A stretch of 64,000 nucleotides of DNA, from contig OX485805.1 of NCBI GenBank assembly GCA_950295325.1, forward strand, positions 40,039,501-40,103,500, read 5' to 3'. This DNA is from Polytrichum commune. Taxonomy: Eukaryota; Streptophyta; Polytrichopsida; Polytrichales; Polytrichaceae. Of this stretch, positions 47,030 through 59,859 are shown in pieces; position 1 is the first letter of the stretch, and the number at the start of each line of letters is the position of its first letter. The notes below the pieces were generated by a model that worked only from the letters and a program-made list of their open reading frames with translations, ran no database searches and was not told where the DNA came from. A program made the translations under genes and the position numbers.

Positions 47030-47540
47030 TGTCCAAGGACAGAAGGCAGGAACGTCAACAGCTGCAGCGCGTTCGATCTTCGGCCTTACGATATTACGTT
47101 ACACAATAGTTCTTACCGCACCTCATCACCAAGTGGATCGCATTGCTGTATAATCCTATCAGAGTTCCGGTTTACCTGATCATCCAGGTTTAGCAAGTGC
47201 TTAAATCAAAGAGTAATTAGATTCTTGTAAGTGTACAATCAGAGCAGCTGCAATGATTCGACTGTTTCTCTCCCCTCCTTCCAAAATCCTTACAACCTAC
47301 TCCCGTCCGGAAACTTCACCCCGTTGCCGATCAAGTACCCGAGGCAGAAACATCCGCAGCTGCACCGTTTTCGATCTTCGGTTCCCCCCCCCCCGGTGGA
47401 GAAAAGTTTTCACACTCTTATCAGAGCTCCAGTTTACTTGATCATTCAGGTTCAGAAAGTGTTTAAGTTAACGAGTAATTAGAGTCTGGTAAGTGCACAA
47501 ATGAGAGAAGCCGCAATGATTCGACTCTTTCTCCATTTTG
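47030..47540. repeat. Duplicated block upstream of the laccase gene
   Basis: Two diverged copies, about 47040-47275 and 47330-47535: CAGCTGCA(G/C)CG.G(T/C)TTTCGATCTTCGG, TATCAGAG(T/C)TCC(G/A)GTTTAC(C/T)TGATCAT and GC(A/C)GCAATGATTCGACT(G/C)TTTCTC. Offsets are 298 and 262 bp. A 12-C run is inside the second copy. Confidence 0.75.
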
Positions 47541-48284
47541 TACAAGCTTCTTACAAGCTTCTCCGTCTGCAATCGTCACCAAAGTTCAGCTAGTTATCTA
47601 TGCCAGAAAATTCGTGAAGGCGATCAGAGACGCAGGGGTACATGCCAGTGAATGAATATAGTCGCTGACGGGTGAGCGACGAAGGTCATCATGGTCAGAT
47701 GGAGAAGGCGACCACGTGGATAGTAACTGGACATTGGATGATAACCAGGGACGGCATTCATCCAATTGAAGGAGATCTAAGGTCTGGGGGTGTTATTCGG
47801 CTACTTTTCATAGTGGGACCCCTATATTTGATTAATGTGTGGTTCGGTGAAGATCAAAAGAACAAACACCATGGAGACACGTGTGTTAAAAAGATTGGAT
47901 TACGGCTTCAATTTCAGTTAATTATAAACTCTTAATAGTGTCAATACAAATGGGAGGATTTATGTATTGTGTTTAGGTTAAGAACTCAATAAACACATAA
48001 TTTCAATCATCAAAATGAAATCAGGGAAGGTTCAAATTTAGATCCAATTTTTTGTTGATGGTTCATCGTACATTTGTCAATGCAACACAAGTAAATCTAA
48101 TTGGTAGAAGCTGCAATAAAAAGAAAGAAAGAAGGGAATGTGACTTTGCCACAAAAGGCTTTTGTCTTAAAATGGCATTTTAAAAGTGATTATTTTCAAT
48201 TACTGGTTCTTTTCATATTAAATTGGAAATTTCGTTGAGCTTCCACTGAGCTTCACCAAACCTTATCCATTAAGTTCTAACATG
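47541..48284. other. Unassigned intergenic sequence
   Basis: No gene recognised; a plus-strand open stretch at 47672-47935 lacks any family features. Confidence 0.5.
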
Positions 48285-48290
48285 CATTAC

Positions 48291-48638
48291 CCTCGGGGGG
48301 GGGGGCAGTGTGTTAAAAAGTTAAGGATATAGGTGCGAACAACCACTATTTTATAGGGGGGTATTACTTTCAATTCTCTTCTTTTTTTCACATGCTATCA
48401 TTATGTAAATTTCTACTTTGGGTTAATAGAAAAATGGCTTGCATTACTTATAATTTCAAATTACCTATTATTCCATACCCTATAGTACTTTAAAGATGTC
48501 CAGTGCCATTTTTGATACCCTATATTACTCTTAAGCCCAATTATAAATTTTTGCTCCCATGTTTTTAAAATACCCTATCATTTGTTCGCACGTATATTGC
48601 TACTCCAACCAATGACTACCCCCCCCCCCCCCCCGAGG
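48291..48638 (+). mobile_element. Poly-G-ended MITE, copy 1 (348 bp)
   Basis: Ends CCTCG followed by a G run on the left, and a C run followed by CGAGG on the right. Flanked by a 6-bp direct repeat CATTAC (48285-48290, 48639-48644). Subterminal inverted motifs ATATAGGTGCGAACAA and (reverse complement of the other end) ATATACGTGCGAACAA. Non-coding. Copy 2 at 49384 is inverted and nearly identical. Confidence 0.88.
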
Positions 48639-48644
48639 CATTAC

Positions 48645-49377
48645 TCGGGCCCTATTACCACACAAAGGCCATCTTCTCAATGCCTATGTCATGGGCATGA
48701 TATGGGACAAATCCGACAAACCAAATATTACCCACATACCTTACACTGATATGGACAATTAGGTTGACCCATGCAAATTTACCAACACTCCACATTATTT
48801 TGAATATTTACTACCATAGTAACAAAACACTATATATTTTTTTCTACTAGTGGTTGCTACACGATTGAATAAGACTGTCACAAGTTTTTGTGATTTGATT
48901 TTCACCCAAGGTAATTTTCGTGGGCAAAGAGTCAACCTAATCGTGAGGTCAACCTAGTAATTGAACATGTATATCATTGTAGTAAACACAAGTCACCTAC
49001 AATCTCTGTAGACCGCACTAAACTAATTTCTAGTCTCCAACGCCATTTTTTTTTGTTGTAGTCACGTTTCAAATAGACAATCAAAAGCTATAGAACAATT
49101 CTCCTCATTTTCACCTCCGTAATGAACAAGTTCACATAGACACAACAACAACAACAACAACAACAAAGCCTTGGCCACTAGCAACGCCGTTTACGGTATT
49201 TAGTGTGACTTACTACGCAGAGTTACAAAGGTCCAATGACTACCTAAATAAAGTTAATGTTCTATAATGTCCAAACAACCAATTTGACATTTTGTCAACA
49301 AAACATATGAGATCTATATAGGAAATAACTATAGCAACGCGTAACTCCAAATATACATGGATGGGCTTGGAGATTTG
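48645..49377. other. Spacer between the two poly-G-ended MITEs
   Basis: AT-rich, no gene. Includes a (CAA)n microsatellite at about 49142-49167. Confidence 0.55.
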
Positions 49378-49383
49378 TTTGGA

Positions 49384-49728
49384 CCTCGGGGGGGGGGGTA
49401 GTCATTGGTTGGAGTAGCAATATACGTGCGAACAAATGATAGGGTATTTTCAAAACATGGGAGCAAAAATTTATAATTGGGCTTAAGAGTAATATAGGGT
49501 ATCAAAAATGGCACTGGACATCTTTAAAGTACTATAGGGTATGGAATAATAAGTAATTTGAAATTATAAGTAATGCAAGCCATTTTTCTATTAACCCAAA
49601 GTAGAAATTTACATAATGATAGCATGTGAAAAAAAGAAGAGAATTGAAAGTAATACCCCCCTATAAAATAGTGGTTGTTCGCACCTATATCCTTAACTTT
49701 TTAACACACTGCCCCCCCCCCCCCGAGG
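49384..49728 (-). mobile_element. Poly-G-ended MITE, copy 2 (345 bp, inverted)
   Basis: Reverse complement of 48291-48638, with two substitutions apart from the lengths of the terminal G/C runs. Flanked by a different 6-bp direct repeat, TTTGGA (49378-49383, 49729-49734), so the copies inserted independently. Confidence 0.9.
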
Positions 49729-49734
49729 TTTGGA

Positions 49735-50459
49735 CGAATGTGGAGATGGAATGCGAATTGAGAATTGGCGACATGATGCCAAAATGATTTCACGTGTTAA
49801 TGGGGTGGAGAATGTACAAGGCTTTCCAATTGGAAGGGGTAGCATGGAAGGTTTGGATCATCATTTCAAAAGTACCACAAAAGTAATAGCGGCCAAGAGT
49901 TTCATCATTTTGGATTCCAAACTTTTGTCTTTACCGGCTCTATTCAATGCTAGGAGACATGTGGAGGCTCTTCTTCATGTCCCGGATGTGAAATGTCCTT
50001 GTGCATTGAGCAATTACGTTCGCTTGTGAAATGTGGGTCTAAAGCCCCCAATCCATCGACTCCCCTTATCGACCGGCGGTGTGAACTCTTGTGCCCTTCT
50101 TTTGCGCTTCTTATGGTACTCGCGGTTCCTTATCACATCAATGCTCTCCCTCTTTAGTATGGCACGTTTGAGAAACGCAAAAAAAAAGAGTCGTATGATC
50201 GAGGTGTCGTCTTCTTATCAATGTGACAAATGGCGTAAAGTTGTCGTATTATTGAGGGAATACAAAAACATGAGTAATGTGAGCTTGAAAATGTAAATAA
50301 TGAGTCTCCGCAATATAGATGGTATGAAATAATAACTTATAACAAAGATGAATATTCTCAAGAACTCTTGAAATAGGAGTCCAAAGTTATCTGGTGTTGC
50401 AGGCCACTCTAACCCTAACCATGTCCATTCTACACTAGTGACCCTGATTCTCATTAAGT
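49735..50459 (+). other. Unrecognised open stretch and flank
   Basis: The frame at 49730-50029 is open for about 99 codons (for example GFPIGRGSMEGLDHHFK, RRHVEALLHVPDVKCPCALS) but starts with TTG and matches no family I know. It may be a remnant of a transposon protein. Nothing else in the stretch. Confidence 0.3.
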
Positions 50460-50467
50460 TCCCAAGT

Positions 50468-51027
50468 CACGGGTAGGTCACTTAGTGCATTTTAAAAACG
50501 ACGTGCGGCATAATATAGAGAGGATTAAAATCATTTGAAATAAAAATTATAAAGGAATTCCAAATAATGAAGGGGCCATTAAATGTAGACAATCCCATTA
50601 TAAGTAAGTTAGTGGACATAAAATGTGGGCCATTATTTTTTTGTAAAATTAATATAGGGGTTGAAGATAAGGATCCTAGAAGGTATGTTTAGTATGTTTG
50701 CTATGGTCTCCTATGTGTTTTCTTCATAACTTTGTTTGCAATGATATTACTGTTTGCACCCTTCTTTGTTTCCATGGTTTCCCTTAACACCCGTCAATGC
50801 GTTAGGAAGTAGATTAGCTTTTATTACTTAAAAGGAATATAGAGTACAAAAATTTGTAGTGACTTGGACAATATAAGTAATGGAAGGGTGCAAACAAATG
50901 GGCCATTTTTGAAATTTAAGTAATTATAGGGAGGCTTTAATTCAGCCCTTGAAGGTAAATAGCCCCAAAACAAAAAACCCCCAGCCGCACGTGGTGCACA
51001 AAAATGCCTTAAAGTGACCTACCCGTG
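50468..51027. mobile_element. hAT-like MITE, 560 bp
   Basis: The 8-bp target duplication TCCCAAGT at 50460-50467 and 51028-51035 is the hAT length. Ends CACGGGTAGGTCACTT on the left and its exact reverse complement AAGTGACCTACCCGTG on the right; similarity extends imperfectly to a CACGTGCGGC-like motif about 45 bp in. Non-coding. Confidence 0.85.
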
Positions 51028-51208
51028 TCCCAAGTAGTTCCCAAGTGGAAATGGATGTGTTTTAGATGTACATAACATAGATGAAGGGAACTTCAGCATT
51101 GACTACCTCTTTAACATGACAAAACGGAGATTTCTAAATGTCGCATTATCGAGTGTCATAGTCATATAAAAGAGAGAGTTTTGAACTAAAAAGTTTGGTC
51201 TCGCAAAA

Positions 51209-51411
51209 ACATACATAGAATCTTGATCATCTACATCACATATGACCAATAGGCTCCATTTACCGTTTACGGTCAAATGCATGTAAAGTTGACTTTTTTT
51301 TTTTTTCTGTGTTTATGGGAGTGAAACCCTAATGAATATGCTATTGTAGATTCAAGGAGAAGATATAAACAATAGCATATGTGATGTAGATGATCAAGAT
51401 TCTATGTATGT
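51209..51411. repeat. Foldback sequence with 36-bp perfect inverted arms
   Basis: 51209-51244 and 51376-51411 are exact reverse complements (outer end ACATACATAGAATCTTGATC) around a 131-bp loop. No target duplication identified. Non-coding. Confidence 0.8.
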
Positions 51412-53700
51412 GTTTGTGCCCAATTTTGAATAGAGTCATTGTTGATGCAAATGCCTAACAAACAAATGGAGGGATGTGGGTGAAGTACATGTAGTAGTGT
51501 GTGTTGAGGTCATGATAAGGGCTTCTTAAATGTGTAAGGATTTAGTATATTATTTCTTGTCATTCTACACTAATTGTGTCAAAAGCGAACCTATCTAAGG
51601 TCAATCCGTTTACCACCATATCCATTTTTCCAACTAAAACATATTTATATATTGTAGTACCTTTACCACTTCGGTTATTCATAGTCAAATTCTTATCTTT
51701 TTTTATAGTTGGAAGTTCCGGATTTAAAGGAAGAATCAAATTTCCCATGCTATTATTTTATATTTTAAATATAAATTCTATTTTTGGGTTTTGTTAAAAT
51801 AATTTAATTAGTGCTGAAGTGGTAAAGGTGCTATGGTATACATGGAGATTTGAACTTATATAAATGGCATACATTCAAATATATGCTACACATACCTAGA
51901 TGAAGCTGATTATTGTTGGTGCATGTGATTTATTTTCAATTCCACTTTTTCAAATATTTTTTGAATATATTTTTATTGCAACATATTAATTTTAAAAATA
52001 TATTCCAACACTTGTTGGGGTTTAATACAAAATTTCCTCATGTAACATGTGTAAGCATACCCTTGGTCCCTTCAACCTTATAGATTAACGGTGAAAGGGT
52101 AATCTAAAAACATTGAGATGACTTAAGATGAAAGACTTTCAACGCTCCAATGTTGTTTGCACCATTATAAAAAAACAAATTGCTACAAATTACTTAAAGG
52201 CTCCAATTGTTGTTTACGTCCATGCGGTTGAAAGCTAAAGCAAACATTTGTGACATGTCAAAATTCCATGGAGACGATTTTGGTTGCATATATATATATA
52301 TATATATATTCATAAACAAATCACAACATGGTATTCTTACATGAGAATGTGTCCCAATATGCAAATTATACTCATGTACATTATAGTTCGAAACATACAA
52401 TCAATACAACCATTTTTGGAGATGATGGTTCAAAACCACTAGATTGTGCATGAAATTGTCCACCAAATTCCTTCACATATATGAGTATATTTACATCACG
52501 GAGGCATTAGTCTTATGTTGCATCATGGAATACCGTGATCAACACCAGATCAATGGGCTCAGCTTCATGCCGGTATTTAGATACGGGCGTTCATTTTTCT
52601 TTTCTTTTCTTCTATATTTACATCCTAATTGCAACCTCTTTTTTCAATTAGGGACTCTCATTAGCAAAGGATAATGATAACTCAAAGAAGGCAAATTTTC
52701 TAAAAAATGATTCAAAATGAAATTTATGAACGAGACAATTTTGTTTTTCTTGTCTATGGGGCCCCAACGAGGTTCAGTCAAATTTTAACCCTTAAAGATC
52801 AAGATACCCATTCCGGACCTCAAGATGTCACACGAAGGGATTTAAACCGTAAATGTCTACCTGTTGGCCACCCAAAAATGGCCTTGAAAGCCTCTCTGTC
52901 TAAAGCATTTTTTTTCTTTTCACATTGCCAAACCGAATCATATAGATCTTCACAATGACAAGTATTGTAATTTTGTAACATTATTCAGTCATGTGGGTCG
53001 GTTCCATGATCTTGGAGTATGTCAATCATATTATGCGGGACCCATAAACAAAGTATACTCATGCATTCAGTTTGACACTTGGAAATTCGGGTGGAGTTAT
53101 ATACCCAACACTATTGACATGAATCATTGTTCATCCCGACACTATTCGCATACTGTTCATAACAACACTATTACTAAAAAAAATACCGATATAATTCACA
53201 ATCTTCACCTTATTCATTATTCGTACTAGCATCAATTTCTTCTTATTTTCTGAGTTTTTTCCCATGAAGGTAAGATAGTGGAAGCCATGTCAAATGCTTA
53301 ATATAGAATGGAACACAACCATGTAGTTGAATCATGTTATGTGTCAAGTCCAATTATCAAAAGAATGTCACCCATGAGCTCCAAATCTTTTAGCACCTCA
53401 CAATCCATATATCAAATACATTTCTCTAGATGGAGGATACAAAAGTGTTATGGGATTATGGGGAGATTTGAGCTAGACTCAAACACATACCATGTATCCC
53501 ATACAAAATCATCCCTCATAAAGGTCTCAACTTCTGCAATGTTTACGTATTCTTATTTTGAAGCCCAAGGTAATGAACTTTCATCTTTGTGATACGGATT
53601 CTATTCACACGGTTCTAAGATTATCACTTGGTGTAAAACTAACCCTTGTCTAAATGCTCTTATTTTTATGATGATCAAAATCTGGACTATGAGGTTGATG
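51412..53700. other. AT-rich intergenic sequence
   Basis: No gene recognised. An (AT)n run lies at 52288-52309. Short open stretches (for example 52707-52958, 53308-53592) show no family features. Confidence 0.5.
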
Positions 53701-53759
53701 ACATTGTATCTATATATGTTTAGCTACCCATACTAACATGCCTCAAGTCTCATAGTTTT

Positions 53760-54010
53760 GAATCATTATTGGATCTATCTTAGTTTTTCATCTCTCTCTA
53801 TCTCTCTCTTGGATCTCATAGAAGTATTAGATCACACTCTTAGTTTCTTCCCTTGGAATCATATCGAATCTAACTTGGATCTCATAGAAGTATTAAATCT
53901 CACTCTTAGTTTCTTCCTTTTGAATCATATCGAATCTCTCTCAATCTTTCATCTCTCTTGGATCTCGTGTAAATATGAGGTCCCACTCTTAGTTTCTTCA
54001 CTTTGAATCA
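53760..54010 (+). repeat. Short tandem repeat, ~65-80 bp unit, about three copies
   Basis: CTTGGATCTC(A/G)T(A/G) followed by CACTCTTAGTTTCTTCC and TTGAATCAT recurs at about 53808, 53874 and 53957. Confidence 0.75.
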
Positions 54011-56580
54011 TTAAATGGATCTCACTTACTTGTCTACCTTTGAATTACTATCGGATTGTTTTTAGTCTATCGATTGTTTCTTTAATATCACTTAATTACA
54101 AACAACTATCTTAATTTTGGATCTCCCTTAGTTCAAATATCTCTTAGTGATTTCAAAATATGTCTCTACATATAACCTAGCATGGGAAGTTATTGTTCAT
54201 TAAATTCAATTGAAATTCGACCACAAAAGAGTAAAATATAAAATTTAATTATCATTTTTGCCTTATACCCTAACATTAGACTATTGTAAAATTTTAGTCA
54301 TTAGAATTAAAGTTAATAATAAATAATATAATAGATAGATATGATCATGAAATGGTTATTGACAACTCCCCCACATGTGAGTAAAGTTTTTCATCAATAT
54401 TACTTTTAGGCGAGCTTTTAGGTATTATCGATGGATTTATTTTGATATTTGTTTTCTTCTAGTATCCTAACATCAACTCATAGTATTATATCGTCTATAA
54501 AATGATATTTTATTATACCTCAACATATGGTCATTTGTTAATAGACTAGGGTTAGGAGTTGATGTACAACAAGTTATGGTATCATCACGTACTACATACT
54601 CGGTATATAACTCCAGTCTTTGGCCATTCAGAAATCCAATTTAGTGGTTAGGTATTTAGACATACAAGGTAAGAGTGGTGGTGTTGTTTAGGAATATTGG
54701 CTATAAGAATGAAAATAATAACATCTAAATCAAAATATCACATAATTATCCAACCTCATGATTGCGAAGTGTCATGATGGAGCACCTATGGATTTCAACA
54801 CATGTATATACCCTAGTCATATTGTATTTCAATGAAAACAAAAGTTTTTATGTATGTAGTAAGAACACTTAATAAAGTAATCATCAAACCATCTTCACAA
54901 AATTTGTAGAATGATAAATTGTACACATAATGCGTTAACATTCTAACCCTAAATCCTACAAGTTGTGGTGCCAAACCCTAAAACCCACAAGAATTTTTTA
55001 TTTAAAAAAAAAACCATTCTATATAGTGTGTGAGAGGAGACTGCATATAGCAAAGCTGTAGTTTCCATATATCTAACTAATATGTTAGACTTGTATCTGT
55101 GTTGTATAATTGCCAAATTTCAAAATTTAAACCCCAACTCTAAGTTGTAGTAACACAAGATATGATGTGTGTAATATAGGTAAAAATTGGTCTTTATAAT
55201 AGGGGTGGACACACTCTATAATTAGTTGAAATATATACACAATAAATATAATGCCAATTTATATTATTTGGATAAAAATTGTGAACTAATATTGGGTATA
55301 ATTTTGGGGGGGAAACAATACGAGGATAAGTATGAAGTTGAAATAGATTGGCAATAGAATATCAACACTAACTAGTACTACGTTAGAGTATATACATTAC
55401 ACCTAACACCAAAACATAAAGCTTACATGTTGGGATTGGTGTTGGGATTGTTGCTTAGGGTATCCTCCGATAATCACCTCTTGGTTAGTACCTTAACAAA
55501 GACATTTAAGTTGTTTAATAGATGGAATGTGATTAACAACCTCATGTATTATAACTGGTTTTAAGAATTTTAATATTTTAATGCCTACAATATAAGTGTT
55601 TTTATTGCTAATACAATGTGATGGCATAAAGAGAAAACATGACATCGTATGAGAAAACATGTGTGGCATTTTCTTCAATTCAATTGTTAAAAATGTAGTG
55701 TTTTAACAATGCCCCAAAAATGTGAGCAACCTAGTAAACGAGGTGGCTTAGCAATTAAATGTCATCAAATAAAGCTTAATTATTGATATTAGTTGATTGC
55801 CCAATTTAATAAGAAGGGTCCAAAGCCACATCATGCACACCCTCCCACCCACTCTAGCTGAATAATTCTAGAATTAAAAATCCCAGCTCGTCATGTATAC
55901 ATGTTTTCCTTCTTTCATTTGAGATAAGTAAAGAGTGGACAAGGAGGGCCTACCAACCAACCAAACTTACAACCCACCCTCTAAAACCACCCCCATCTCA
56001 CACACCCGATGAACTCATCTGAAAGTTTTCTACCTTATGAACTAACATAGATGTTGTGAATCCCCAACCCTAATAAGAGGTCAATGGTCAAGCGCGTCAC
56101 ATCTTGGAACAGTCCTGGAACAATACTTATTGCTTTGGATTTATGGTAAACAAGTACACATAATAAGGAAAACGGGCTCACCTTCATGTCAACGACAAAA
56201 ATTGACATTCCTTTTTTCCTTTTCCTTTATTGACAACCATGAATCGTATGATTGCAATGCAATTCATGATACATAAATAATGGGGTTGATTCATAATTGC
56301 TATAGTGGTGACGATAATACCGTGTACTTGCATTTGTAAAATTGTGTAGGGTAAAGTTGTCCATGAAAGTTGTCCAAGATGTATGTTCACAATAGGTTAC
56401 AAAGTTAAGAGCTCTAAATCAAAGCCCGAGCTTCCCGCTGCCTTTTGTAAGGTAGATGGGTCTTGAATTTGTATTCTTTTTCGGATTAAGCTCGCGGTTT
56501 CCCCTAGGATATGAAACATGCGATTAGTATAGTTTATTGTTAGCAAATCCAAATGAAGGCTGTAACAACTTTCCTCACGA
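54011..56580. other. AT-rich intergenic sequence
   Basis: No credible ORF, gene family or repeat termini seen on either strand. Confidence 0.5.
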
Positions 56581-56589
56581 ATTTCCGAG

Positions 56590-57840
56590 CTCATATGAAT
56601 ATCTTATTCAATTCTCAAAGTGGTGATCCTTGTGCTCATGAAATGGTCATATAGGTCCTCTAAGTTATGTTGACTATTGAGTCTAGAATGGTTACTGTAT
56701 TTTGAATGCCCAGATTGATCTCTTCTAAACACATCCCTTGTTGGTATCCATTCTTGGATCCACACGAAACCACATACCACTCAAACACAAGTGTCTTGAT
56801 AAGAAATGTAACCAAATAAGGGTTGTCTCTCTCTCTCTCATCCTCATGTAGGAAAATTGTTTATCATAACAATATTCAGCTATTTCTTCGTAGCGATTTC
56901 CTTGGCCCAAGAGTCTACATATAGTTGAGTAGTTGGTGCACATATACAACGTATTTTACAAGGCCCATGGCAAGCCATGTCATCATTGTAATAAAGACTG
57001 AAGTCATTTAATGTCAATGATCATCTCTCTTTTTAAGGTATTTGGCATACATGTGGTAGCCGTATGAATAAAAATAGTAATACAAATAATAATAACTATT
57101 TCTATGTAGAAAAAAAGAAAACAAGAAAACAAGGTGTGTTGCAAACTCCCCTCTCCCCCCAAATATTGAAATAAGTACAAATTTTTGAAGTGAAATTGTG
57201 TTGCCAACAAAAACCATCAAGAGTAACTAATGCTCACTAGGAGAACAATCTCATAATCAATATGTACATAATCAATAACCAAGATATCATGTGTTGGATT
57301 TGGGTGGGGTGTTGGTTTTAGCACCCTCTGCCGTAATTAACTTTTGCAATAATTTTGCAAAGTGTTTTGTAAGTTTTGGCCAAATCAACTAAGAGTTGTC
57401 AAATTGGCCACAACAACAGTGATGACACAACCATCAATCCTTCAAGAATAAGGTTACGTTGATGTTGTTCGGCTTGTTTTTCATGTTCTCCCACTTCGCC
57501 CCATTAGATATACGAAAGGAAACTTGTGTTGCATTAGCAAAAATATGGTGAAGCATAAGCAAAAGTAAGATTGAAGATCGAACTTCTCTTGATTTAGTTA
57601 TGACTATAAAAAATAAAATGCATGTGTGCTAATTCTTGAAATGATAACCAGGTCCCCCCCCCCTCGACTATTATGTTGACTATTGAGTCAAGAGTGTTTT
57701 TAAATTTTGAGAACAAAGTCAAATATCTTTTAAACACATGTCTTTTTGGGTCTCTGTTCGTAGATCCCACCTAACCATACACCACTCAAATATAGGTGTC
57801 CAATTAAGATAAATAATAAAATAAAGACTCATGTAGGAGG
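56590..57840 (-). repeat. Two dispersed-repeat fragments in minus orientation
   Basis: 56590-56800 is the reverse complement of the module at 1580-1800 (CAATAGTCAACATAA, TGTTTAGAAGAGAT, AGAATGGATACCA). 57640-57810 is another copy, with a run of about 10 C at 57655-57664 at the position where the 1711 copy has 17 G. Confidence 0.65.
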
Positions 57841-59110
57841 TTGGTAAGATTAGGAGGATCTTCAATGACAAAGTGAACTAAACCAATCAACAGCCCATTT
57901 AATGACATGGTCGGTAGACAACTAAAGAGACAAAATTATTGCATATGAGAGTACCTCTCATCCGTCCAACCTGAGAACTTGGCTACCTATGGGTTTGTGG
58001 CCGATTCATCTCAAAGGACTACGAGTACACTAATTTGGGTGTTTGAAGCGAGATTTTGGTGTCAAATTGACTTAAAAGAATAGACTTTCAGATGCATATA
58101 TGCTAGTTCATGGCTTTTATGATGGATGAATGAAAGGTATGTATGTATGTGACAATTCCCTCTCTCATGGACCATTATGCCATGGTTTCTACTATGATGG
58201 GTGGAAAGTACAATAAATAAGATAATAGTAACATCAGTGTTTTAGGTTTCACCTATGTGAGTGGGAGCCATTCTTCCTTACCTTGACAATGTTGTCACCA
58301 AACTTTTGGAGGGTGGCTCCTTTCAGTACCATAGCCGGTCTGGCACAAAATAAAACTAATAATAGTTTTTGGATTACTTTTGAAAATACAAACATGTATG
58401 GTCAAATAATCAATCAATTATCTTTGACAATTTTCAATATATGGCAAAATTTTCATTCTACACAAGACTATGTAGAGTTGGTAGTACATTATAGGAAGTA
58501 ATTCACATTATATTTGAAGTTATCCTAATTCATTGCAAAGAATATGGGTTAATATGAAAGTGCAAGACCATGTACTAAGAACTTTGTCTATGTCCTCAAC
58601 AATATTTTGGACCTCAATCCCACATAGAACATGCATTATCTGGAATTGCTCCAAACTGAGAAAAGCTAGGAAATCATGCAAAGTACCACCTCCAAGAAAC
58701 ATTTTGTGATTTTGAATAGTTTGTGCAAAAGATATGAACAAATTTAGCACACGCTTTCAGGAGGTGTGGGAGGTTTGGATTGATATGTGCTATGAATAGA
58801 ATTTTGGAGCCTGATTGTGCAAATGAAGAAATCCTTTATTTGAGATGTCTTTAAGTGAAGACAAAAAAAACTTAGGAAATCAAACATAATACCACCTTCA
58901 GCAAGAATATCTTGATGTGAAGATGTTATACAGAAGATAGGGACAAATACATACATTAGGGCTACATGGGCTTCATCTTTGAAGTTCACATATCCCACAT
59001 GCATTGTGGAGACTTACTAATGGGGGGAGACTTATTATACCAAACCTTACAGTGGATCTAGTGTGACTTGTAAACAAATAAATAAACAACCAACATCGAG
59101 CAATCCGACG
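57841..59110. other. Unassigned AT-rich sequence
   Basis: No gene recognised. Minus-strand open stretches at 58520-58750 and 58744-59004 have no family features. Confidence 0.5.
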
Positions 59111-59218
59111 TGAATTTGAGCATGTTGGCCCTACCGTGCTCAAGAATCCTCTTGGTGCAGGGTGGGGTTCACCACCTACCTTGCGTTGGGTGGGCAGAGG
59201 CTTCCTACCTACCTACCT

Positions 59219-59345
59219 AGTTTTTTTGTTGTCAAGTAAAGAGAGGATTTCATGGCAAGAATCGAACCGCCAACCACTCCATTCAGAAATGGGTACCTTG
59301 CCACTATCACCCAATAGTTCAGGATCATCTCGGACCATGTGAATT
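59219..59345 (-). mobile_element. Possible tRNA-derived SINE fragment
   Basis: On the minus strand GGTTCGATTCT near 59258 is one base from the RNA polymerase III B-box consensus. GATAGTGGCAAGGTACCC about 40 bp before it is a loose A-box, and a short A-rich run (ACAACAAAAAAAC) lies after. Too short and too degenerate to be sure. Confidence 0.3.
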
Positions 59346-59859
59346 GTAAACACATACTACCCATTTATTGGCTTCCGGTGAGCCATAAACTAAATCAATA
59401 ATAAAAATGTTCAAAAATTTTAAATCGTCATTTAAAAACCCATGAACAGAGGTTTGACAAACTCATCGCTTATTCAACACAAGTGTTCCAGACCGGCTAT
59501 ATATATGCCTACGGTAGTGGAGAGTACAAATTTACGTCAAGAGGAGGGAAAAAAACATTTTATAATCTCTCCGCAGTCAAACCGAAATGGGCTTGAAACT
59601 AAGAAACACCTAGAGGACATGTGTTTGCCATGGCTAAGCTGAGTAATGTTATGTACGTGACCGTTTTTAGGAATTTATTGTTAAACTTTTTGGGTCCAAG
59701 AGATTTTTTGCTCAGGCTTTTGCTTTCCATCAATTGGCCCAATAATGCCTGCCTGCCTGACATGCTTACATGCAAACTGAGAGACTGTGGGTTTTTCATC
59801 AATGTTTAATATTCCGCATATTAATTGGTGCTAGCCACGAGTAAGTGGCCTGCGCATTG

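Noticed and set aside
50740..50900. Short inverted pair around GTTTGCACCCTTC
   Set aside because: Lies inside the hAT-like MITE and only about 13 bp long; not treated as a separate element.
59250..59300. Possible tRNA gene on the minus strand
   Set aside because: Only a B-box-like match; no acceptor stem or anticodon arm can be folded by eye. Reported as a weak SINE candidate instead.
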